In this document: positions 24,722-33,785 of the stretch, piece by piece
How the letters are laid out: each line of letters starts with the position of its first letter
How positions within the stretch are numbered: position 1 is the stretch's first letter
Assembly (NCBI GenBank): GCA_040752025.1
Contig: JBFMFR010000041.1
Coordinates: forward strand, 1 to 64,000
DNA from: JBFMFR01 sp040752025
GTDB taxonomy: Bacteria > Chloroflexota > Anaerolineae > Anaerolineales > UBA4823
DNA length: 64,000 nt
Direction of reading: 5' to 3'
Translations under genes and position numbers: made by a program
Notes under the pieces: generated by a model
The model's input: only the letters and a program-made list of their open reading frames with translations
The model's database searches: none
Told to the model about the DNA's origin: nothing

Positions 24722-26992
24722 ATGCATGTATTATACGTTGAAGACGATCCATTAGATGCGGACCTGACCCGGCGGGCGTTACAAAAGAACGCACCGGATG
24801 TGCACATCGATATCGCTCGCACCCAGGCCGAAGCGGTGCAGCGCCTCGATTCCAGCGTGGTCTATGATGTCATGCTAACGGATTTGCGTTTGCCAGACGG
24901 CAGCGGTTTCGCTTTGCTGACGCATGCGCGTGAGCGCGGCCTACCGACAGCGGTGGTGGTGATTACGGGCCAGGGTGATGAGGAAATCGCGGTATCGGTG
25001 TTGAAGGCCGGAGCGGATGATTATATGGTAAAGCGCGAAGCTTACCTGGAACACCTGCCTGCGACTCTGGAAAACGCGGTGGAGCGCCAGCGGGCAGAGG
25101 CAGCCCGGCGGGCACGAGCGCTACGCGTGCTGTACCTGGAAAGCGATGCCCGGGATGCGCAACACTCCCAAGGGCATTTTGCCAGTCATGCGCCTCATAT
25201 CCACCTGGATATCGTGTACTCGGTGGGAGAAGTGCTATTGCGTTTGCCCGCCGGGGGGCAGTTGGAGTACGACGCGGTGGTGCTCAACCACGAGCATACG
25301 GCTTTGAACGCTTTCGATGTGCTCAAAGAACTGCGCCAGGTGCGCAAACTGGATTTGCCGATCGTGTTAGTGACGGGACATGGCAACGAGGATGTGGCGA
25401 TTCAAGCATTGCGGTTGGGCGCCAGCGAGTATGTGGTAAAAAGCCCAGGGTATTTGCTGCGGCTGCCGGGGTTATTGGAAAATGCTTACCACCGGGCTCA
25501 ACTGCTGCGCGAGCAGGCAGCTTTGCGAGACAGCGAAGAGCGTTTCCGTCGTTTGGCGGAAAACGCCCCGGATGTGATCTTCAGAATACGGGTTATGCCG
25601 GATGTGCAGGTGGAGTACGCCAGCCCAGCTGTGACACAGGTCAGTGGTTTTACGCCGGATGAGTTTTACGCGGACCCCGACTTGCTGTGGAGAGTCATCC
25701 ACACGGAGGATGCTCCAAAATTCGGCAATTGGCGGATGGGCCAGTCGTCAGGCAGGATACCAACTGCATTCCGCCTGGTGCGCAAGGATGAGGCTGTCAT
25801 TTGGGCAGAAGTGCGCGGCGTGCCGATCTACGATGAAGCCGGCAACCCGTATGCTTATGAGGGGGTTATCCGTGACGTGACTGAGCGCAAGCAGGCTGAG
25901 GAGAACATCAAGCGCCAATTGCAGCGTTTGCACGCCCTACGCACGGTCGATACGGCGATTACAGCCAGCCTGGACCTGCGGGTGACGTTGGACGTGCTCC
26001 TGGAGAATGTGGCGATTCAGCTGGGTGTGCATGCTGCGGACGTATTGCTGCTCAACGCGCCCATGCAGGTGCTGGAATTTGGGGCGGGTGTAGGTTTCCG
26101 AACACCTGTGAAGGAGGGGGAGCGCCTGAATCTGGATGAAGGCAGCGCGGGTAAGGTGGTATTGCAACGATGTACTGTCCAGGTTATGGGGCAGGAGATC
26201 ATCAGCCAGCCGAAGATTTTGCCAAAGTGGTTGGCTGGCGAGGGTTTTGTGGCTTATTGTGGCACACCGCTGATCGCCAAGGGCCAGGTGAAGGGGGTGC
26301 TAGAGGCTTACCACCGCCAACCGATGGCCCCAGATGGAGAGTGGTTGAATTTCTTCGAGACTCTGGCCGGCCAGGCGGCGATCGCTATCGAGAACGCAGA
26401 GATGTTCGAAAATATTCAGCAGGCTAACCTGGAACTGACGATGGCCTATGACCGCACTTTGGAAGGCTGGGTGCGGGCGCTGGATTTGCGCGACAAAGAA
26501 ACGCAAGGCCATACTCAGCGCGTAACCGAAATCACTTTGCGGCTGGCTGGCGCGATGGGCATCAGCGACGATATGCTGGTACATGTGCGCCGTGGGGCGT
26601 TGCTGCACGATATTGGCAAGATTGGCATTCCGGATAATATTTTGCATAAGCCGGGCCCGCTCAGCGAAGACGAGTGGCTGATCATGCGCCAGCATCCTGT
26701 GTATGCCTATGAACTGCTGACGCCGATCGATTATCTACGCCCGGCCGTGGAGATCCCGCACAGCCATCATGAAAAATGGGATGGCAGCGGATACCCACAA
26801 GGGTTGAAAGGCGAGCAAATCCCTCTGGCGGCACGCATCTTTGCTGTGGTGGATGTATGGGATGCGCTAACTTCTGACCGGCCTTACCGCAGCGCCTGGA
26901 ACCTGGAGCGGGTGTTGGAATATTTGCGGTCGCAAAGCGGCAGCCACTTCGATCCACATGTCGTGGCGAGTTTTATCAAGCTGGTGGAATAA
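24722..26992 (+). CDS. REC-REC-PAS-GAF-HD-GYP c-di-GMP phosphodiesterase
   Basis: 756 residues. REC1 (about 1-120) keeps YVEDDPLDADL and MLTDLRLPDG. REC2 (about 135-255) is degenerate, with Asn at the acceptor (VVLNHEHT). A PAS domain (about 270-390) and a GAF domain (about 400-560) follow. A full HD-GYP domain has LLHDIGKIGIPD, HHEKWDGSGYP and VVDVWDALTSDRPYR. All metal and GYP residues are present, so c-di-GMP hydrolysis is expected. The PilZ proteins at 9205 and 11803 are possible readers of the same messenger. The ATG is at 24722. Confidence 0.85.
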   Translation: MHVLYVEDDPLDADLTRRALQKNAPDVHIDIARTQAEAVQRLDSSVVYDVMLTDLRLPDGSGFALLTHARERGLPTAVVVITGQGDEEIAVSVLKAGADDYMVKREAYLEHLPATLENAVERQRAEAARRARALRVLYLESDARDAQHSQGHFASHAPHIHLDIVYSVGEVLLRLPAGGQLEYDAVVLNHEHTALNAFDVLKELRQVRKLDLPIVLVTGHGNEDVAIQALRLGASEYVVKSPGYLLRLPGLLENAYHRAQLLREQAALRDSEERFRRLAENAPDVIFRIRVMPDVQVEYASPAVTQVSGFTPDEFYADPDLLWRVIHTEDAPKFGNWRMGQSSGRIPTAFRLVRKDEAVIWAEVRGVPIYDEAGNPYAYEGVIRDVTERKQAEENIKRQLQRLHALRTVDTAITASLDLRVTLDVLLENVAIQLGVHAADVLLLNAPMQVLEFGAGVGFRTPVKEGERLNLDEGSAGKVVLQRCTVQVMGQEIISQPKILPKWLAGEGFVAYCGTPLIAKGQVKGVLEAYHRQPMAPDGEWLNFFETLAGQAAIAIENAEMFENIQQANLELTMAYDRTLEGWVRALDLRDKETQGHTQRVTEITLRLAGAMGISDDMLVHVRRGALLHDIGKIGIPDNILHKPGPLSEDEWLIMRQHPVYAYELLTPIDYLRPAVEIPHSHHEKWDGSGYPQGLKGEQIPLAARIFAVVDVWDALTSDRPYRSAWNLERVLEYLRSQSGSHFDPHVVASFIKLVE

Positions 26993-26995
26993 GCA

Positions 26996-27019
26996 GGGGC
27001 GCACGCCGTGCGCCCCTAC
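26996..27019. repeat. Palindromic GTGCGCCCCTACG repeat
   Basis: GGGGCGCAC (26996-27004), loop GCC, GTGCGCCCC (27008-27016), then TACG. It lies between two convergent stops and can serve as a two-way terminator. The same element recurs at 45726-45749, partly at 45779-45802, and at 56659-56680. Confidence 0.75.
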
Positions 27020-27037
27020 GATTGGGGAAAGGGGTGT

Positions 27038-27934
27038 TCAAGCGGCCTGACGCATGAGATCGCGCAACAAGCGGTAGCCGATCACATGGATGCCTGATTC
27101 TTTTACGAATTGGCGAAGTTCTTCACTCTTAAAGGCGTGATAATCGGCCACCCGGCTGGGCCAATCGGGGGTGATAGCGCGCAACTCGGGGGTGTCGATC
27201 GATGGATGGATGATGAAATGGGTGAGGCCAGGCGATAAATCGGACAGGGCGGCCTTGGCCTGCTGGATGCGCTCTGTGGGCTGGTCGAGCGGCAGACCAA
27301 CGTGCTTATCGAGCAGGGGAATCCCCTGCGCTTCCAGGGCGAGCACAAACTGGGCGGCGAGGGCGGCGGTCTCGGCGTCCATGCCCAGGGCCTGGTAGCC
27401 GGCCTGGTCGTGGCGGGGGATCATGATCGGCAGGCGAAATTGTACGGCGAGTTGTACATAAGCGGGGATGAACTTGGGGTGGGCGACTGTGCCCATATGT
27501 GTATCGACATGGGTGGGGTCGATGCCCGCAGCCAGGGCGCGCTGCACCTGGGCCTGGACCTCCGCCTGAACTGCGCCGGGGTCGGCGTGCTGCTGGACGG
27601 CGGATTGCGAACGGTGCAGGTAACCTTCCTCATCCAGCAAACCGGTGGCGGGATCGCGGGTGGAGACGGGCCCCCAGCGGTAGGCATCCCACTCGCTGTT
27701 CAGGGTGATGTGGACGCCCATGTCCACCTGGGGATGGGCGCGGCAGTAAGCGGCGACTGCCGGGAACCAGGGGCAGGGAACCATGGTGGCTCCGGATGAG
27801 ATCAGGCCAAACTCGGCGAGTTCGGCAAAGGCAGCCAGGGAAGCCTGGCACATGCCGATATCGTCGGTGTGGATGATCACCAGGCGATCGTGCTCCTGGT
27901 AACCGAGTTTCTTCAAGACCGGGTTGGAGTGCAT
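27038..27934 (-). CDS. YdjC/ChbG-family carbohydrate deacetylase
   Basis: 298 residues. Metal-site motifs are IIHTDDIGMCQ near the N-terminus and HVDTHMGTVAHP in the middle; LTHFIIHPSIDTPEL comes late. The family removes N-acetyl groups from chito-oligosaccharides and related sugars. ATG at 27934 has GAGGAG six bases ahead; the longer frame to 28087 runs into the upstream gene. It is last in a three-gene operon with a phosphoesterase (11-base gap) and a GH4 enzyme, pointing to sugar breakdown. The substrate is unproven. Confidence 0.75.
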   Translation of the reverse strand: MHSNPVLKKLGYQEHDRLVIIHTDDIGMCQASLAAFAELAEFGLISSGATMVPCPWFPAVAAYCRAHPQVDMGVHITLNSEWDAYRWGPVSTRDPATGLLDEEGYLHRSQSAVQQHADPGAVQAEVQAQVQRALAAGIDPTHVDTHMGTVAHPKFIPAYVQLAVQFRLPIMIPRHDQAGYQALGMDAETAALAAQFVLALEAQGIPLLDKHVGLPLDQPTERIQQAKAALSDLSPGLTHFIIHPSIDTPELRAITPDWPSRVADYHAFKSEELRQFVKESGIHVIGYRLLRDLMRQAA

Positions 27935-27945
27935 GTTTTTCTCCT

Positions 27946-28815
27946 CTAGAGGCAGTAGTCTTCGTCCAAGATCTCTTGATCGAAGTCGAAGGTTTGGGAG
28001 GCCTGTTCCCAGATATCGTCCGGCAAAGGCTGGTCGCCAGGGATGCCGGCTAACTGGTAGGCGTGGTTGAGAAAGGCGCGACCGCAATTGCGCCCGCTTT
28101 CGATGCTGCGCAAGAAGGCCAGCCCAAAGCCTTCGCTGGCGGCGAGCAGGCCACTGTGGTGGAAAGCGGAGCGTATCTCATCCAGGTTGTATGGAACGGC
28201 CCGCACAGTCACCTGCCAGCGTTCCTGCTCCCAGTCCAGGAGCATGTAGCGGGCGCGCACATCCCCATCCAGCGAACCACCTACCGCCCCAGGGTTGAGA
28301 GCCAGCTTACCATTGCACTGCCGCCACCAGGGCAGGTGGGTGTGGCCGCAAACCAGAACGGGTTCATCGATCTGTGCCAGGGCCTGCTCCAGGCTGGCTG
28401 GCTCGGAGATAGGGAAAATGCTTTCGGAGGTACAACGGGGCGTACCATGCACGATGCGGATAGCATCGGTAGCAGGCAGGTGGAGGCTGTGCGCCGCAGG
28501 CAGGGCGCGGAAATACTCGAGTGATTGTGGATGCAACTGTCGGTATGCCCAACGCAGTAGGCCGAACTGGCGGTGTGTTTTAAAGGCAGATGGAGCCGCG
28601 CCAGCATCGAAGCGCAGCATATATTCTTCGTTGTTACCCAGGATGGCCCAACAGGGATGCTGGCGCAGCAACCGGACGCATTCATTTACCTGCGGGCCGC
28701 AGGCGGTATCCCCGGCTACGATTATTCCTTCTGGAGCAAAGGGTTCCATATCGCTCAAAACAGCTTGCAGAGCGGGCAAATTACCATGAATGTCGGAGAG
28801 CACGGCGATGCGCAC
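27946..28815 (-). CDS. Calcineurin-like metallophosphoesterase
   Basis: 289 residues. Motifs are VLSDIHGNLPAL, IIVAGDTACGP, ILGNNEEYML and LVCGHTHLPWW, all consistent with a two-metal phosphoesterase of the YfcE-like group. GTG start at 28815, three bases after the GH4 stop. The substrate cannot be read; within this operon it may act on a sugar phosphate or on a nucleotide regulator. Confidence 0.8.
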   Translation of the reverse strand: MRIAVLSDIHGNLPALQAVLSDMEPFAPEGIIVAGDTACGPQVNECVRLLRQHPCWAILGNNEEYMLRFDAGAAPSAFKTHRQFGLLRWAYRQLHPQSLEYFRALPAAHSLHLPATDAIRIVHGTPRCTSESIFPISEPASLEQALAQIDEPVLVCGHTHLPWWRQCNGKLALNPGAVGGSLDGDVRARYMLLDWEQERWQVTVRAVPYNLDEIRSAFHHSGLLAASEGFGLAFLRSIESGRNCGRAFLNHAYQLAGIPGDQPLPDDIWEQASQTFDFDQEILDEDYCL

Positions 28816-28818
28816 AGG

Positions 28819-30210
28819 CTATTTCCAAAACTGAGGCAGATGTTCTCGGTAGGTTTGCAGGTAATCATCCAGGACCTGGCGAGCAGTGTCTAGATCGGTG
28901 ATGACGGGGTCGAGCAGCAGGCACTGCAGGGCGGCCTGGCGGTCGCCATGCACGGCGGCGTCGACACACAGGCGCACAACGGCCAGCTCACGGCGGCATA
29001 ATTCGGCGATCGGCTCGGGGAGCGGGCCAACGTTGATGGCCTGCACTCCAGCGCCAGTAATGAGGACGGGCGTTTCGACGATGGCGCCAGCGGGTAAATT
29101 GGCGATCTGCCCGGTGTTGGGCAGGTTAGCAGCCAGGTGGTAGTGCTCTCCGGCGGCGGCGATGTTTTCGATGACCTCCAGCGCGCCTTCGCTGTCGGCG
29201 TCAGCCAGGGCAGACAGGCTGGCTTCGCCGCGCACCAGGCGGGCAATCTCAGCGTGACCGGCGCCGCGACGGCGATCCCATTCATCCCAATCGTACAAGC
29301 TGAGCTCGTATTTCTCCCAGGGCCGGGTGAGGGGATCACTGGCCCAGGGCAGGTATTCGCACAGGTGCTCGTCGCCGGGGATAGGAAAAATGCCGAAAGC
29401 ATCGTACACTCGGCGAGTGAGCGGCTCGAAGACAGGGGGCATGGCAGCCCAGCGCCGGGCGAAAAGCGGGTAGAGATCCGCGCCGGTGCAGCGATCGCGC
29501 AGATCGAGCATCCAGGTGAAATGGTTCAGGCCGGCGGCCTGGATGGAGATGCGCTCCAGAGCCTGCACGACAACCTGGTGGCGCAAGGGGTTTTCTGAAG
29601 GCGAGGAGTGGCTGCCGGTGATGCCGGGCGGAACCTGAATGCCCAGGTCTTGCGCCAGGGCCATGCCGACCAGGGTGTAGCCGGCCAGGATCTGGTGGCA
29701 TAAACCAACAACTTTGATGCGGCTGTAACGGGCGACGGCATCGCAGATGCGCAGCATGGGGTTGGTGAAGTTGACCAACCAGGCATCGGGGCAGGCCTGT
29801 TCCATGTGGCGAACGATGTCCATGACCGGGCCGATGTTGCGAGCGGCGTGGGCAAAGCCGCCCGGGCCGCCGTTTTCGGCGTAGGGCTGGCGCACGCCAT
29901 ACTTGAGGGGGATTTCGTAATCCGAACGCCACAGGCCCTCGCGTGGGGGTACCTCGATGGAGAGGATGACGAACTGCGCACCGGGCAGCGCTTCGGCGTG
30001 GTGGGAGTGGGTGGAAATGTGCAGGCGCGCCTGCCATTCCTGGTTGATGCGCTCGGCCAGTTGGCCGACCAATTCCAGGGTTTGCGGGTTGCGGTCAACC
30101 AGGGCCAGGTGGCTACCCTGCAGGCACGGGCTGCGCAAGAGAGTTGCCAGGGTGCTCAGGCCAAAGGAAGCGCTCCCGGCGCCGATGACGACGATTTTTG
30201 CGGGTAACAT
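28819..30210 (-). CDS. Glycoside hydrolase family 4 enzyme
   Basis: 463 residues. The N-terminal NAD-binding Rossmann motif is VIGAGSASFGLSTL. GH4 metal-site features are WLVNFTNPMLRI and VVGLCHQ. GH4 enzymes cleave glycosides by an NAD+/Mn2+ oxidation-elimination route. The tripeptide after Gly-Leu, CHQ, does not settle whether it acts on alpha-galactosides, alpha-glucosides or uronides. It heads the GH4 / phosphoesterase / deacetylase operon behind the promoter at 30320-30348. Confidence 0.8.
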   Translation of the reverse strand: MLPAKIVVIGAGSASFGLSTLATLLRSPCLQGSHLALVDRNPQTLELVGQLAERINQEWQARLHISTHSHHAEALPGAQFVILSIEVPPREGLWRSDYEIPLKYGVRQPYAENGGPGGFAHAARNIGPVMDIVRHMEQACPDAWLVNFTNPMLRICDAVARYSRIKVVGLCHQILAGYTLVGMALAQDLGIQVPPGITGSHSSPSENPLRHQVVVQALERISIQAAGLNHFTWMLDLRDRCTGADLYPLFARRWAAMPPVFEPLTRRVYDAFGIFPIPGDEHLCEYLPWASDPLTRPWEKYELSLYDWDEWDRRRGAGHAEIARLVRGEASLSALADADSEGALEVIENIAAAGEHYHLAANLPNTGQIANLPAGAIVETPVLITGAGVQAINVGPLPEPIAELCRRELAVVRLCVDAAVHGDRQAALQCLLLDPVITDLDTARQVLDDYLQTYREHLPQFWK

Positions 30211-30319
30211 GAGTGATTTTTACCAGATGGTTTCCAGAGGATGTTTTTTGCCTTCCTTCATGCGCAGCGGCAGGCGCAAGAAGCAAACGCGGCTGGCATA
30301 AGGCATGTCTTGTGCGGGA

Positions 30320-30348
30320 AGTATAAACCAAGTGATAAACTAAATCAA
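30320..30348 (-). promoter_or_regulatory. Promoter of the GH4 operon with possible operator
   Basis: Minus strand: TTGATT (30343-30348), 17 bases, TATACT (30320-30325). ATAAAC occurs twice inside it, 12 bases apart, and could be a repressor site. It is divergent from the proS promoter 20 bases away. Confidence 0.6.
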
Positions 30349-30367
30349 TGACGAGACGGGCCACCTC

Positions 30368-30395
30368 TTGACAGGCGACACAATAATGGTACACT
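30368..30395 (+). promoter_or_regulatory. Promoter of the proS leader
   Basis: TTGACA (30368-30373), 16 bases, TACACT (30390-30395). The predicted start is about 30402-30403, directly at the ATG of the leader peptide, so that ORF would be read as a leaderless message. Confidence 0.65.
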
Positions 30396-30402
30396 TTGGC
30401 GC

Positions 30403-30495
30403 ATGAAAGACCATTTTGGTACTCTCGCTCCTACCCCTGCGCCAGCGCCGGGCCTGTTTGATTGGGCTTTCGGTCTTTTGGGGTTGGGTAGATAG
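30403..30495 (+). CDS. Proline-codon leader peptide upstream of proS
   Basis: A 30-codon ORF from ATG 30403 to TAG 30495. Residues 9-17 are APTPAPAPG, four Pro codons (CCT, CCT, CCA, CCG) within seven codons. It lies between a good promoter and a terminator, just upstream of prolyl-tRNA synthetase. By analogy with known amino-acid attenuators, ribosome stalling at the Pro codons when charged tRNA-Pro is scarce would prevent the terminator. No T-box motif is visible. The peptide is probably only regulatory. Confidence 0.65.
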   Translation: MKDHFGTLAPTPAPAPGLFDWAFGLLGLGR

Positions 30496-30518
30496 GGTTT
30501 TTCCCCATCGTTCTCAAT

Positions 30519-30555
30519 CGCCCTCTGGACTGAAATCCAGAGGGCGGTTTGTTTA
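30519..30555 (+). terminator. Attenuator terminator before proS
   Basis: Perfect 11-bp stem (30519-30529 with 30536-30546), loop of 6, then GTTTGTTTA. It lies between the leader peptide stop and the proS ribosome site AGGAGG (30559-30564). A competing antiterminator was not identified with confidence. Confidence 0.75.
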
Positions 30556-30570
30556 TTCAGGAGGCTATCC

Positions 30571-32355
30571 ATGCGCATGAGTCGATTATTCGGGCAGACG
30601 TTGCGACAGGCCCCGGGGGAGGCCGAGGTCGCCAGCCACCAGCTATTGCTGCGGGCAGGTTTCATCCGCCAACTGGCTGCGGGGGTGTTCAGCTACCTGC
30701 CGCTGGCGCGGCGGGCGTTGAACAAGGTCGAGAACATCATCCGCGAGGAGATGGAGGTGATCGGCGGGCAAGAAATGACGATGCCGGTGGTGCACCCTGC
30801 GGAACTCTGGAAGGAAACCGGGCGCTGGTACCAGATCGACGCCGAGATGGGGCGCTTCACCGACCGGACAGGGCGCGAGATGGTGCTGGCGATGACACAC
30901 GAGGAGGTGGTAGCTGACCTGGTGCGCAAGGAAGTGCGCTCTTACCGGCAACTGCCGCTGCTGTTGTTCCACATCCAGACCAAGTGGCGGGATGACCCAC
31001 GGCCGCGGGCGGGGTTGATCCGGGTGCGGGAATTCACGATGAAGGACAGCTACAGCCTGGATGCGGATTGGGAAGGCCTGGACCGGCAGTACCGGGCTCA
31101 CTACCAGGCATATTTCAACATTTTCCGGCGCTGCGGCCTGCCGGTGATGGCAGTCAGGGCGGACGTGGGCATGATGGGCGGGCAACTGGCGCACGAGTTC
31201 ATGTATCTAACACCGATCGGCGAGGACACGCTGATGATTTGCGAGCAGTGCGGCTTTTCGGCCAACCGCCAGGTAGCGCGCTTCCAAAAAACGCTGCCGG
31301 AAGCGGAGGCGCTGCTCCCGGTGGAAAAGGTGGCTACGCCGGACTGTAAAACCATCGAAGAGCTGGCTAACTTTCTGGGCGTGCCGCGCTCGAAAACGGC
31401 CAAGGCGGTTTTCCTGATGGCGACGATCCCGGATGGGGAAGCCAGCCAGGAGCGCTTCGTCTTCGCGGTGGTGAGGGGCGATATGGAAGTCAACGAGACC
31501 AAGCTGGCGAACGCGGTGCACGCCCGGTCGTTGCGCCCGGCGACCGAGGAGGAAATCCGGGCGGTGGGGGCCGAGCCGGGGTACGCCTCGCCGGTTGGTT
31601 TGCGGAATACGCTGGTGGTGGTGGACGAGGCCGTCCCGAATTCGCCGAACCTGGTGGCAGGGGCGAACGAGGCAGGTTATCACCTGCTCAACGTGAATTA
31701 CGAGCGTGATTACCAGGCGGAGATCGTGACCGATATCGCCGCAGCGCAAGAGGGGGATGGCTGCCCACAGTGCGGCGGGGCGTTGAAGGGGATGCGCGGC
31801 GTGGAGGTGGGCAATATCTTCAAGCTGGGGACGCGTTACAGCCAGGCGCTGGGCTGCACGTACCTGGACGCGGACGGGCAAGCCAAGCCGGTGATCATGG
31901 GTTCGTACGGGATCGGCAGCGGGCGCTTGCTGTCCTGTGTGGCCGAGCAGCACCACGATGCCGATGGGCTGACCTGGCCGATCACGGTGGCGCCGTTCCA
32001 GGTGCACCTGGTGCTGCTGGTCGGCAAGAGCGGGGCCGCGGCGGGTGGCACTGAGACGACTGAATTGGCCAACCGGTTGTATGCTGAATTACAGGCGGCT
32101 GGCGTGGAGGTGCTGTACGATGACCGGGCGGAGAGCCCGGGGGTGAAGTTCAAGGACGCCGATCTGATCGGCCTGCCACTGCGCTTGACGGTGAGCGAGC
32201 GGGCGCTGCAGGCGGGAGGTGTGGAGTTCAAGCGGCGCGACCAGGGCGAGCGGCGGGTGCTGCCGTTGGAGACGGTCGTGACGCAGGTGAAAGAAGAGAT
32301 GGCGGCCTTGCAGGCTGAGATCACACAGACGCTGTTCGAGGAGCGTATGGATTAG
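30571..32355 (+). CDS. proS: Prolyl-tRNA synthetase, bacterial type with editing domain
   Basis: 594 residues, normal for bacterial ProRS. Class II motif regions are clear: RQLAAGVFSYLPLARRAL, TKWRDDPRPRAGLIRVREFTMKDSYS and GSYGIGSGRLLSC. The inserted editing domain (about 225-390, VEKVATPDCKTIEELANFLGVPRSKTAKAV) that clears Ala-tRNA-Pro is present, followed by the C-terminal anticodon-binding domain. ATG 30571 lies seven bases after AGGAGG. Expression is probably attenuated by the proline leader peptide just upstream. Confidence 0.95.
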   Translation: MRMSRLFGQTLRQAPGEAEVASHQLLLRAGFIRQLAAGVFSYLPLARRALNKVENIIREEMEVIGGQEMTMPVVHPAELWKETGRWYQIDAEMGRFTDRTGREMVLAMTHEEVVADLVRKEVRSYRQLPLLLFHIQTKWRDDPRPRAGLIRVREFTMKDSYSLDADWEGLDRQYRAHYQAYFNIFRRCGLPVMAVRADVGMMGGQLAHEFMYLTPIGEDTLMICEQCGFSANRQVARFQKTLPEAEALLPVEKVATPDCKTIEELANFLGVPRSKTAKAVFLMATIPDGEASQERFVFAVVRGDMEVNETKLANAVHARSLRPATEEEIRAVGAEPGYASPVGLRNTLVVVDEAVPNSPNLVAGANEAGYHLLNVNYERDYQAEIVTDIAAAQEGDGCPQCGGALKGMRGVEVGNIFKLGTRYSQALGCTYLDADGQAKPVIMGSYGIGSGRLLSCVAEQHHDADGLTWPITVAPFQVHLVLLVGKSGAAAGGTETTELANRLYAELQAAGVEVLYDDRAESPGVKFKDADLIGLPLRLTVSERALQAGGVEFKRRDQGERRVLPLETVVTQVKEEMAALQAEITQTLFEERMD

Positions 32356-32376
32356 GCCGGCGGGCGGTCCTGGCTT

Positions 32377-33615
32377 TCAGGGCTGACGCAGGAGATCGAT
32401 TACGGCGTAATAGGCGGGCTTGGGGCGCCCCTGTTCATCGAAGAGCAGGGGCGCGTCGGCATACCCTGTGTACCAGGGGATCCAGGAATAGCGGTCGGTC
32501 AGTCCCCAGGTGGTGAAGACGTTGCAGTTGGGGGCCGCCAGGCAGGTCGACAAGATCTGACGATAGATCTCGGCCTGGGTTTCAAGCCTGGTAGATGTGC
32601 CCTGTGGGCTGTATTGCAGGCGCACATCTAATTCGGTGATGTGAGCCTGCAAGCCGAGATCGGCCAGACGCTGCATGTTGGCTGCCAGGTCATCCGGCAG
32701 GGGCGGGCCGTACAACCAGATGTGCAACTGCATGCCGATGGCGTGGATGGGGATGCCCATCTGAAGCAGGCCCTGCGCCAAGGAGTAGATGGCCTGCGAT
32801 TTGACATTCAAGCCTTCGCCAGCGTTGTCGTTGTAGACCAGCAGAGGAGCCGGGTCGGCTTCGTGGGCCCAATGGAAGGCCATAGCGAGATACTCGGGGC
32901 CGATTTTACGCATCCACAGGTTTTCACGCAGGGAGCCATCGTCTTCGAAGGCCTCGTTGACCACGTGCCAGGCGAAGATGTGACCACGGTAGTGGCTGAC
33001 GATAGTCTTGACGTGGGTGCAGAGCAGGTGGATCCACTCCTCACGGGTGTGCTCGGCCTGGGTGAGCCAGTCCGGGTAGTTGTATTCCCAGACCAGGGAG
33101 TTGCCGATAACAGCCATGTGGTTGGCTTCGGCAAAGGCCACCACTGTGTCGGCGTAGGTGAAATCGAAAACGTCCGGCTGGGGGTGGATGAAATCCCAGC
33201 GCGTTTCCATCTCGGGCGTGAGGATGTTGAACTCACGGGCGAGCAGAGCGGCGTAATCCGGGTCTTCCAGGTAGTTTACGTGCAGGGTAGAGCCGATCCA
33301 CAGTCCACGGGCGTGGGCCAGGTCGCGCAAGGCAGGAGGGGTGGTGAAGGGCAGGGGAGTCAGGCGGGGCAAGGGGCGGGCCGGGGGGACGTAAAGCGGC
33401 AAATCGAGCGGCTCGCAGGTGGGGATGTACACGCCGGGCTGGAGGGCAGGGCGGGTGGGGAAGGCGCTGGGCGTGGCGAAAAGGGGAAGCGGAGTTGGAT
33501 AGCGGGTGGGGGTGGGCGTCGGGGCGGGCGTGGGTGTAGGGGCCGGGGCGAGAACGGCGCAGGCAGGCAGGCAGACCACCAGACACAACACCAAGAAAGT
33601 GTGGGCTTTGTGCAT
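32377..33615 (-). CDS. Lipoprotein endo-1,4-beta-xylanase, GH10
   Basis: 412 residues. The lipoprotein signal ends LPAC at residue 18, followed by a Pro/Thr linker (APAPTPTPAPTPTPT). The GH10 barrel follows, with acid/base Glu in AWHVVNEAFED and nucleophile Glu in AHITELDVRL, and WGLTDRYSWIPW near the end. It should be anchored outside the membrane and cut xylan or a related beta-1,4-glycan. ATG 33615 gives the signal peptide; the open frame beyond it lacks one. It converges on proS with 21 bases between stops. Confidence 0.9.
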   Translation of the reverse strand: MHKAHTFLVLCLVVCLPACAVLAPAPTPTPAPTPTPTRYPTPLPLFATPSAFPTRPALQPGVYIPTCEPLDLPLYVPPARPLPRLTPLPFTTPPALRDLAHARGLWIGSTLHVNYLEDPDYAALLAREFNILTPEMETRWDFIHPQPDVFDFTYADTVVAFAEANHMAVIGNSLVWEYNYPDWLTQAEHTREEWIHLLCTHVKTIVSHYRGHIFAWHVVNEAFEDDGSLRENLWMRKIGPEYLAMAFHWAHEADPAPLLVYNDNAGEGLNVKSQAIYSLAQGLLQMGIPIHAIGMQLHIWLYGPPLPDDLAANMQRLADLGLQAHITELDVRLQYSPQGTSTRLETQAEIYRQILSTCLAAPNCNVFTTWGLTDRYSWIPWYTGYADAPLLFDEQGRPKPAYYAVIDLLRQP

Positions 33616-33723
33616 GCCGCCAATTGTACACCGAGTCGGGCGGGCGATGAGCGGTGAACCCCGGGCAGCCGGTGAGGATATTTTTCGGTTAGAATGGGTA
33701 CAGAAAGGCGCCTCGCAAGGAGG

Positions 33724-33747
33724 TTGCCAGTATTGGTAAACTGGCAA
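33724..33747. promoter_or_regulatory. Inverted repeat upstream of the second ECF sigma operon
   Basis: TTGCCAGT (33724-33731), eight bases, ACTGGCAA (33740-33747), about 40 bases before the ATG at 33786. It could be an operator or a leader hairpin. Confidence 0.4.
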
Positions 33748-33785
33748 ATGCAACTTTTTGTTCAATGGACTGTATTACCTGATAG

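Noticed and set aside
30403..30570. T-box riboswitch before proS
   Set aside because: No recognisable T-box sequence (AGGGTGGNACCGCG) or specifier loop; the Pro-codon leader explains the hairpin better.
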